Assembly (NCBI GenBank): GCA_028357285.1
Contig: JAOMWM010000004.1
Location: forward strand, 1 to 64,000
Direction: 5' to 3'
From: Schleiferiaceae bacterium
Lineage (GTDB): Bacteria > Bacteroidota > Bacteroidia > Flavobacteriales > Schleiferiaceae
DNA: 64,000 bases
Positions 54,000-61,190 of this stretch are shown here, one piece after another. Position numbers and translations under genes: made by a program. The notes below the pieces were generated by a model. The model did no database searches and was not told where the DNA came from. It saw nothing but the letters and a program-made list of their open reading frames with translations. Positions within the stretch are counted from its first letter, which is position 1; the number at the start of each line of letters is the position of its first letter.

Positions 54000-54572
54000 T
54001 TATGAAATTACAGCGACTACCCCATCGCGTAGTTCGTATTTCTCACCGGTCGTCTCACAAACGGCAATAGTACCGTTATCAAAATTTAATCGTGTACCTG
54101 CCTTACTAACCCAGCCTTTCTGTCTTGCTGGCACCCCGTACATAAAAGCGAAATCAGGCACTTCATGGGTAACAACAGAACCTGCTCCTATAAACGCAAA
54201 AGCACCGATGGTGTTTCCACATACTATCGTAGCATTGGCACCTATAGAAGCACCTTTTTTCACTAATGTTCTGGAGTAATTCTTTTGCTCTACAAAACTG
54301 CGCGGTGCATTGACATTGGTAAAAACCATCGAAGGCCCTAGAAAAACATCATCTTCAATCTCCACGCCACTATAAACACTAACGTTATTTTGAATTTTAA
54401 CTCCTGATCCGACTTTCACTGCATCACCTAGAAATACGTTTTGACCTAGTATGCAATTTGCACCAAGCGAACAATGTGACATGATATGCGAAAAATGCCA
54501 AACCTTAGAGCCAGCACCTATTTGAACATCGGTATCAACAACAGCTGTTTTATGTACGAAAAAATCACCCAT
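54000..54572 (-). CDS. Left-handed beta-helix N-acetyltransferase, WbpD/WlbB-like
   Basis: 190 aa. MGDFFVHKTAVVDTDVQIGAGSKVWHFS is the WlbB/WbpD opening; hexapeptide repeats follow (IGAGSKVWHF, LGQNVFLG, IEDDVFLGPS, IGANATIVCG) with GVPARQKGWVSKAG at the end. The expected reaction is acetylation of the 3-amino group of UDP-2-acetamido-3-amino-glucuronate. Gene order aminotransferase-acetyltransferase-epimerase, with gaps of 2 and 4 bp, supports this. Confidence 0.85.
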   Translation of the reverse strand: MGDFFVHKTAVVDTDVQIGAGSKVWHFSHIMSHCSLGANCILGQNVFLGDAVKVGSGVKIQNNVSVYSGVEIEDDVFLGPSMVFTNVNAPRSFVEQKNYSRTLVKKGASIGANATIVCGNTIGAFAFIGAGSVVTHEVPDFAFMYGVPARQKGWVSKAGTRLNFDNGTIAVCETTGEKYELRDGVVAVIS

Positions 54573-54574
54573 AA

Positions 54575-55696
54575 TTAGGAAAAGTAGTTTGTTACGGCAG
54601 CCTGTATTGTACGAGCTTCATGCGGTTCGAGCGCCTCATGCACAGGAATACTAATAACGCAGTTAGATAAACTTTCGCTTACAGACAGTGAAGTTCTCGG
54701 TTCAAAATGTGCGTAAGCTTTCTGTTTATGAAGTGGAATGGGGTAATAGATCATTGTAGCAATACCGCTTTCATACATAAATGAAGCAAAATCATCACGT
54801 TTTTCACTAAGAACGCGAAGCGTAAATTGGTGGTACGTGTGGTTCGAAAAAGATGCGGTCAAAGGAAGTATTATTCCATTTTTCAAAGATTCAAAAGCGC
54901 TCAAATACTGTCCCGCAATGCCAACTTTGGCGATTAATGCTTGTGGTAAGTAGTTCAATTTGACAATGAGCGCTGCTGCGTGAATAGGGTCTAACCTCGA
55001 ATTCACGCCTAATTGATCGTGATGGTATTTCTTACTCTGCCCATGACTTGCAATGGATTTTGCTTTTGCAAGCAACGACTCATTCGTGCTGGCAATTGCC
55101 CCTCCATCCCCTAGTCCACCCAGATTCTTCGTGGGAAAGAAGCTAAACGTCCCAAAGGCCCCAACTGTTCCGGCATGTCTACCAACATACTTACCCGTTC
55201 TAAAGGCAGCACCAAAAGCTTGAGCGGTATCCTCCACAATAGGAATGCCGGGAGCACAATTTTCTAATGCCTCAATATCGGCACATTGACCGTAAAGGTG
55301 CACCGCTATTATCGCAGCAGTTTTATCAGATAGAACAGATTTAACCGAATCAGGATCGATAGTAAAGGTTGATTCATTGACATCACACCAAACTGCTACA
55401 GCCCCTAACAACCCAATAACTTCGGCGCTTGCTGCATAGGTAAAGGCCGGGACAATCACCTCGTCACCCGGCTTGATAGCTAAAGCCATAAGTGCGATTT
55501 GAAGCGCATCAGTACCGCTTCCAACGCCTATTACAGGTGCCCCTAAATAAGTCGATGCCTTCGCTTCGAATTCCTGTACGACAGTCCCTCCGATATATCC
55601 TCCACTGCGCACCACAGCGAGTACAGCTTTATCCAATTCGCTTTGATAAGGCGCATGGATTTTGGGTAAATCTACCATTGGAATTGGCTTCGACAT
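54575..55696 (-). CDS. DegT/DnrJ/EryC1-type aminotransferase, WbpE-like
   Basis: 373 aa from MSKPIPMVDLPKIHAPYQSE; a 13-residue longer start is possible. PLP enzyme of the sugar aminotransferase family: GSGTDALQIALMAL, VEDTAQAFGAAF, the PLP-lysine in FFPTKNLGGLGDGGAI and GVNSRLDPIHAA. In context it should transfer the 3-amino group to UDP-2-acetamido-3-keto-glucuronate. The dehydrogenase (WbpA) and oxidase (WbpB) steps are not in the window. Confidence 0.85.
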   Translation of the reverse strand: MSKPIPMVDLPKIHAPYQSELDKAVLAVVRSGGYIGGTVVQEFEAKASTYLGAPVIGVGSGTDALQIALMALAIKPGDEVIVPAFTYAASAEVIGLLGAVAVWCDVNESTFTIDPDSVKSVLSDKTAAIIAVHLYGQCADIEALENCAPGIPIVEDTAQAFGAAFRTGKYVGRHAGTVGAFGTFSFFPTKNLGGLGDGGAIASTNESLLAKAKSIASHGQSKKYHHDQLGVNSRLDPIHAAALIVKLNYLPQALIAKVGIAGQYLSAFESLKNGIILPLTASFSNHTYHQFTLRVLSEKRDDFASFMYESGIATMIYYPIPLHKQKAYAHFEPRTSLSVSESLSNCVISIPVHEALEPHEARTIQAAVTNYFS

Positions 55697-55751
55697 CATC
55701 TCAGAATTATACTGCAAAATAGGGCGAATCCACAAGGTTAAAAAATATTAA

Positions 55752-58700
55752 CTAGTCCAGCTTAAGCCATCGCAATTGAGCCATTCTTTCTCCATCAATC
55801 AATCGTATAAAATACAAACCCACACTCCCTGATATATTTAGTTGCTTTCGATGTGCTCCGATCGGTAAATATTCTGAAAGAATTTGCTCACCCTGGGGAT
55901 TAAATACCGATAGTTCTGCGGCAGTACTAGTTGGTGGAAATACCAATTCAACCCATTCTTTTCCAGGATTTGGATAGGCTGTAAATACCAGCACAGTATC
56001 CGACCGTGACCAATTTACATCTTCCGATTTCTTACCTCCTTTATCAGGACAAAGCAATACACTTGGAGGCTGACTAGAAGCATACAACAAATAAACGGTG
56101 TCTCTTCTAATAGTTAAAAGGCTACTATTGGCTTTAGAAAAACTCGTGTTGTCAGCGTTCAAGTAATGGTACGAACCATTGTAGTTAATACCTGCAGTGG
56201 GTGCAAAACTACCTGCCAAATCAAACATTACCTGCTGACTAAAAGTATTATGTCCTTGCTGTAATTCTAGTTTTTCTAGACCTTGAAAACTCACGCCGAC
56301 AGTATTGTTTTCAAAGATGTTTCCAGCGTTTTTTGCTAGTTTTAATTGGCCTTTTGATGCCTTAACACCTAATGCATTGAAAGAAAAAGCGCTGCACATA
56401 ATATGAAGCTTCGATTGCATAGATTGTAATCCAGCGCTGCTATTTGATGAGAAACTACAAGACTCTAATTGAATCCAATTACCGGGACCACTTAGGATTA
56501 ACCCAACATCATTATTGTGGAATAGCGAACGTTCAATAAGGTAATCACCCCCTGATATATGCCCTCCTGTAGTGTTACCTGTAAACGAGTTCGCTGAAAA
56601 TAGTTTTGGCGCCGTCGTTGCACGCAAACCAAAAAATGCATTCGCAATCGTTGTATTCGCCATATCCCATTGAACAGAATCATGAATTGAAAGTGCAGGT
56701 CTACCCCCTAAAAATTTGCAATGCTGAATTTCTGCAGTTCCATGTGACACAAAAACTGAGGTATTTTGTTTCTTACCGGATTTAACAAACTCCGTATTCC
56801 ATAGTTGAGCGTTGCAGTTCAAATGAAGCGTAGCCTCTGATTCGAGACGTAGTTTACAGTGATTCAACAGAAATTCGTCCAATTGTAACGGCATTTCAAG
56901 AGTAGATGCCATCCGAATCTTTGCATTTTCTAGATGAATTGAAGTCTGTTTGCTTGCCGTAATAACCGCATTTTCGCCAAAAGCAAATTGCCCAGATCCA
57001 ATTGGTCGAAATTCAGCTCCAGTTTCTAATGAAAGTGTTCCTTGTATTTCGAAGGCTCCACTATCCAGCATTATGGACACACCTTTTTCCACAATCAATA
57101 CGGCTCTTTCTCCAATTTCTAATCGACTGCCGAACTCGATAGTCAAGGATGATCCTTTATGAAGTAACAAAGCACTGGCATCATTTATCCTTAATGAAGC
57201 CATACGGTAAGGTCCGTCGCCTATATGTAGTTTCCCATAGACGTGTAAGGTATCCGAAGTACAGCCCTGTCCGACAAAACAATATACATTCTGCCTTAAA
57301 GCAGCAATATTGGCAGAATTATCTGCACCTATAACACCATCGTTCGCTAGTATCAAGGATTTATTTTTAGGTACTATCACCTTCCCTAGGTCACTTAGTG
57401 TGGCTCCAAAATATGTATGTTTCTGTGCTACGTTGAAATTAGTCTTTAAACTGTCTTTTAACTTATCGTCATAAATGGAACGTAACTGCGCCATCCCATA
57501 GGCAATTGTTAGAGAATCGACTGCGATGTGCGCTTGATTTGAATCAGCATTATCGTATGATATTCCTGGAGCAATAAAACTATGAAAAGATGGAATAGGA
57601 AGATTTCTCAACGGCTGGTTTACTAAGCTGTCACTAAAATCTAAAGCACTAAAAGCGGGAATAAAGCAATGTGTAGAGCTATAGATTTTACTAAGTATAG
57701 GTATTTCAAATGCATCAGTAGTACCCGTCCAACCTCCTGGAACTTCAGCATAATTGATAGGAAATTTATGCTGAAGAACAATGGACGCATTTTTTGTCAT
57801 TCGCTGCTTCATTTTCGCTAACCCATAATTGGTGCGTTTTTGGCGCATAATTATTGCCTTAGAAAGGAGTGCTTTTGATAAGCCCGGAATCATTGGACCA
57901 ACTGCCGCGATAAATTGGACTTTACGGGCAGAACACCTCGCAGTCCAGTTCATTTGAAGTGCCGTTACCAATTGTCTAAACGAGGTTGCCTGAAATAAAT
58001 ACGAATCAGCATGACTGTGAGCAACGGCCTCCATACCAAATACTAAAAGTGAATCGCGATATCCATCAAGATTAAAGGAAATGGTGTCTGGATGATTGCC
58101 AACAGCATGTTTTACGCAGGTCTGTAAGTGTAAACCGTGCATGAAATATCGGCTAAAGGGGTCCGTCAATATTCGCGGAATTCCCATATCACTGCCATTA
58201 GCTATAGCGAATGTACGCATACCCAGAGGCAGCATTCCAGCCTTATGCAATAGCTGTTCATGCGCCTTATGAGCGGTGGGATCAAAGTGCGTAACCAACA
58301 GCTCACGAGCCGCCTTTGAATTCATTACCCTAGTCCAGGGATTCCTTGCCATAGGAACAAACGGCAACAATTCGGAGTAATATTTACTGGCAGCTTGCAG
58401 ACCTATGGGGATAAATGCACCACGATGAGGGACATCAAAAGAGCCATATCCGACGATTGGGTAACAACAGCCTGCATCGGCAAGATCGTTTATGGCCATC
58501 TTTGCAATGAGTCCTCCCATTGATGCGCCAATCATTGTAATTTCAGCAGTTGGATTCTCATCGTTTATCCATTGTATAGTCCTTAGAAGATTGATCTCAT
58601 TCTCTTGAAGTGATAATTTTGCTTCTCTAAAATCCAGATGTACAATATCAAATCCCGCATTAGTCAGAGAATCATACAACCAACTTAAAGGATGTATGTG

Positions 58701-59801
58701 TTGAAAGATTCGCGCTCCATTTTCGTTAAATACGTAACCGCTGCTGATGCTCTTATAAGTAAGACTTCCATAAGGCTGAATGGAAGATTCGAAGCCTTCA
58801 ATAATTAGAACTGGTTTTTGAATTCCCACGCCGGGGTTGGCATATTTAACAGTGACGCGCGCACCTTCTGATGGATCTGCAGGAGGCAAACAGGGTGGAG
58901 ATGGCAATTGACTTGTTAGAATTTCTTTGTGAGCTACAGGAGTATTAAATACAATATTGAATCTTAGCCTGCTCTCAGCGGTCTTTCCATTTTTATAACC
59001 TCGTATCCTGAGTTGTTTAACGAGATTTTCAACGTTGGAAGTGGCACATTGGTACGAAATGGAAATCAATTGGTTTGTATTTATTTTTCGAAACCCGTTT
59101 CCATCGGCGAAGTCAACACTTATACTATCAATGCCGCCTATATTCTCGAACACCTCACTTTGATCAAGTTTGAAAGTTACAAGTGCCGTATTTGTTTCGC
59201 TGTAGACGGATGAATGAAGGACGGATCCAATAAACGTCGTGTCTTGCAATACCGCTTGCTGCGCGAGTTTTATCGGGTCGCCTTGATAAATAGGATATTG
59301 TCCTTGATCATCAACGAAAATATATTCGTCTACTACATCGAATTGACCGTCTTGAAAATCTAAATATCCTTTAGCCAATGAGTTAGAATCTAATGTGTTA
59401 AAAGTTGCCCAAAGCAACATCAGAGGAACATCCACTTTATCGCTGTATTTCCCTTCTAATTTCAGAGTGTCCCAAGGTAAAAGACGCAGGCTATTTTGCG
59501 CACATAACGCATCGGTTGAATCGCGTAATTGACTATGATACAGATCCATATAGACATACTGTAAACGCTCGATGTTCGCATTTCGACCAGGAACTCTGCC
59601 GCTGTGAAAATGAGGGTCTAGCGGACTCTCATGCGTAAATAAATGTACTGAACTAGCATCGTGTAATAGTCCTGTGGGGAATATTTGCGTGGGCAGTTTC
59701 ACATAGATCCAATCCAAAGAATCTTGTAATTGAGCATTCGCCTTAAAAGGAAGATGGATACAAATAATCCAAAAAAGTAAACGTAGTAGCATTGCTTTCA
59801 T
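55752..59801 (-). CDS. Large secreted hydrolase/beta-helix protein with T9SS sorting signal
   Basis: 1349 aa. Signal peptide (about 1-23). Residues 320-700 form an alpha/beta-hydrolase fold of the lipase/PGAP1 kind: IIEGFESSIQPYGS, DFREAKLSLQENEINLL, and nucleophile Ser427 in MIGASMGGLIAKM. About 840-1240 is a right-handed parallel beta-helix of short repeats with filled-in small residues (e.g. LHIMCSAFSFNALGVKASKG), similar to right-handed beta-helix/parallel-repeat proteins. The C-terminus has a type A sorting domain (VFTAYPNPGKEWVELVFP, GLYFIRLIDG). I cannot assign the N-terminal 320 residues. Hydrolase plus beta-helix in one secreted chain suggests a cell-surface esterase attached to a carbohydrate-binding or adhesive stalk. 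Confidence 0.8.
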   Translation of the reverse strand: MKAMLLRLLFWIICIHLPFKANAQLQDSLDWIYVKLPTQIFPTGLLHDASSVHLFTHESPLDPHFHSGRVPGRNANIERLQYVYMDLYHSQLRDSTDALCAQNSLRLLPWDTLKLEGKYSDKVDVPLMLLWATFNTLDSNSLAKGYLDFQDGQFDVVDEYIFVDDQGQYPIYQGDPIKLAQQAVLQDTTFIGSVLHSSVYSETNTALVTFKLDQSEVFENIGGIDSISVDFADGNGFRKINTNQLISISYQCATSNVENLVKQLRIRGYKNGKTAESRLRFNIVFNTPVAHKEILTSQLPSPPCLPPADPSEGARVTVKYANPGVGIQKPVLIIEGFESSIQPYGSLTYKSISSGYVFNENGARIFQHIHPLSWLYDSLTNAGFDIVHLDFREAKLSLQENEINLLRTIQWINDENPTAEITMIGASMGGLIAKMAINDLADAGCCYPIVGYGSFDVPHRGAFIPIGLQAASKYYSELLPFVPMARNPWTRVMNSKAARELLVTHFDPTAHKAHEQLLHKAGMLPLGMRTFAIANGSDMGIPRILTDPFSRYFMHGLHLQTCVKHAVGNHPDTISFNLDGYRDSLLVFGMEAVAHSHADSYLFQATSFRQLVTALQMNWTARCSARKVQFIAAVGPMIPGLSKALLSKAIIMRQKRTNYGLAKMKQRMTKNASIVLQHKFPINYAEVPGGWTGTTDAFEIPILSKIYSSTHCFIPAFSALDFSDSLVNQPLRNLPIPSFHSFIAPGISYDNADSNQAHIAVDSLTIAYGMAQLRSIYDDKLKDSLKTNFNVAQKHTYFGATLSDLGKVIVPKNKSLILANDGVIGADNSANIAALRQNVYCFVGQGCTSDTLHVYGKLHIGDGPYRMASLRINDASALLLHKGSSLTIEFGSRLEIGERAVLIVEKGVSIMLDSGAFEIQGTLSLETGAEFRPIGSGQFAFGENAVITASKQTSIHLENAKIRMASTLEMPLQLDEFLLNHCKLRLESEATLHLNCNAQLWNTEFVKSGKKQNTSVFVSHGTAEIQHCKFLGGRPALSIHDSVQWDMANTTIANAFFGLRATTAPKLFSANSFTGNTTGGHISGGDYLIERSLFHNNDVGLILSGPGNWIQLESCSFSSNSSAGLQSMQSKLHIMCSAFSFNALGVKASKGQLKLAKNAGNIFENNTVGVSFQGLEKLELQQGHNTFSQQVMFDLAGSFAPTAGINYNGSYHYLNADNTSFSKANSSLLTIRRDTVYLLYASSQPPSVLLCPDKGGKKSEDVNWSRSDTVLVFTAYPNPGKEWVELVFPPTSTAAELSVFNPQGEQILSEYLPIGAHRKQLNISGSVGLYFIRLIDGERMAQLRWLKLD

Positions 59802-59883
59802 AGCGTGCGATATTTGAGGTTTCTATTCAAATTGGCACGTGAAATCGTGAAAGTCAATTTTTGTTGAGAACTAAAAATTGCGA

Positions 59884-59922
59884 ACAAAAAAAGCCCCCAA
59901 TCCGGGAGGATTGGGGGCTTTG
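59884..59922 (-). terminator. Terminator after trxA
   Basis: AAGCCCCCAATCC / GGATTGGGGGCTT stem, 4-nt loop, T run on the minus strand. Confidence 0.9.
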
Positions 59923-59942
59923 AAATTTTGCTTTGCGGTTAC

Positions 59943-60260
59943 TTACATCGCGCCATCAAGCTTCGCCGCAAGTACTTGCTTGCTTGTTGCTCCTACTTGC
60001 TTATCTACGATCTCACCATTTTTGAAAACAAGTAGCGTTGGGATGTTACGTACACCGAACTGCTGTGCAACGGCACCGTCTGTATCTACGTTTAATTTTC
60101 CTACAACTGCCTTGCCTTCGTAATCACCCGCTAATTCGTCAACAACTGGTCCAACCATGCGGCAAGGGCCGCACCATTCTGCCCAGAAGTCAACCAATAC
60201 GGGTTTGTCTGATTTCATTACAACTTCTTCAAAGTTTGCTTCTGTTATTTCGAGTGCCAT
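59943..60260 (-). CDS. trxA: Thioredoxin
   Basis: 105-aa cytosolic thioredoxin, general disulfide reductase. Active site WAEWCGPCR, then GPVVDELAGDYEGKAVVGKLN and the cis-Pro loop RNIPTLLVFKNGE. No signal peptide. Has its own -7 box upstream and a terminator downstream, so it is a single-gene unit. Confidence 0.97.
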   Translation of the reverse strand: MALEITEANFEEVVMKSDKPVLVDFWAEWCGPCRMVGPVVDELAGDYEGKAVVGKLNVDTDGAVAQQFGVRNIPTLLVFKNGEIVDKQVGATSKQVLAAKLDGAM

Positions 60261-60285
60261 AAAAATGTATTTCGTTTTCTTATTT

Positions 60286-60293
60286 CAAAAGTA
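60286..60293 (-). promoter_or_regulatory. -7 box TACTTTTG of trxA
   Basis: Perfect TAnnTTTG on the minus strand, 25 nt before the trxA ATG. No clear -33 TTG at 19 nt. Confidence 0.45.
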
Positions 60294-60380
60294 GGACCAA
60301 TTTAGCCTTGTAACCTATAGGCTCCACCTATTAGGTCATTGATGTTATCCACACGAAATAACCCTATTCTGTTAAAAACC

Positions 60381-61190
60381 CTATTGAACCAGCAAGAGCT
60401 GGGCTGTACCGTTATTACGCACGATATAACTCCCTCGAGGCCAATCCGAAATATCGATGGTACCCTCATCAGCTATATCGCCCTCAAATTGCACGCTACC
60501 CCGCATATCGATAATTTGAAAAGCACCATCAGATCCATCTGTTTTTAGCGTGATTATGTTTATTGCAGGATTTGGAAAACACGTCCAAGGTGCATCATCA
60601 CGCTCCTCCATTCCAATGTGTAACGCCAGTCCAAAAGCAAAACCACCAGTGAATCCCTTTGCAGTAGTATCTAGACGTATCCAACGTTCTGGAAACGAAT
60701 TAGCAATATCATAGGGAATGAGTGAATCGCCTTCAAAATAAACTTGCGTCACTAATGTATCTGTAAACCAAGCGTCTGTTAAATAACTTTTTAGATGTAT
60801 GTGCGAAGGTCGGTACGGGTAAATACCTGGTAATTCAGTATGAACTACCGTAGACTTGCCAGAGAGTTCCAATTTGCCTCTGTAAGCGAAGTCGTTTGGA
60901 TTGCCATCAACATTACTATAATCGCCTAACGCATTTGTGTGCCACAACTCTACCATATAAGTGCTCGCAAGTGAATCTAAATCTACCGTATCACAATTTG
61001 ATGAAACATAGAATGTAAGCTGTAAAGCGCTCGCCGTGTCATTAACTCCTGGAGCAAGAGTATCATTAGTAATGATCGGTGCATTTTCAATAAAATAGGG
61101 TCCTAACTGGTCCGGCGTAGTCACACAATTCACCTGGGCTAAAAGAGGTGTCGTAATGACCAGCATGATGCATCCAATCCACTTTTTCAT
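60381..61190 (-). CDS. Secreted intradiol ring-cleavage dioxygenase-like protein with T9SS signal
   Basis: 269 aa. Signal peptide (MKKWIGCIMLVITTPLLAQ). The intradiol dioxygenase core shows GPYFIENAPI, VELWHTNALGDYSNVDG (Tyr91), RGKLEL, and PGIYPYRPSHIHLKSY (Tyr124/Tyr126, His130, His132), so the four non-heme Fe(III) ligands can be matched. A type A T9SS sorting domain follows (CFPNPAINIITLK, IDISDWPRGSYIV). Intradiol dioxygenases are usually cytoplasmic; an exported form is less common, though homologues occur in Bacteroidota. Substrate unknown, possibly an aromatic diol such as catechol or a related protein-bound group. Confidence 0.8.
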   Translation of the reverse strand: MKKWIGCIMLVITTPLLAQVNCVTTPDQLGPYFIENAPIITNDTLAPGVNDTASALQLTFYVSSNCDTVDLDSLASTYMVELWHTNALGDYSNVDGNPNDFAYRGKLELSGKSTVVHTELPGIYPYRPSHIHLKSYLTDAWFTDTLVTQVYFEGDSLIPYDIANSFPERWIRLDTTAKGFTGGFAFGLALHIGMEERDDAPWTCFPNPAINIITLKTDGSDGAFQIIDMRGSVQFEGDIADEGTIDISDWPRGSYIVRNNGTAQLLLVQ

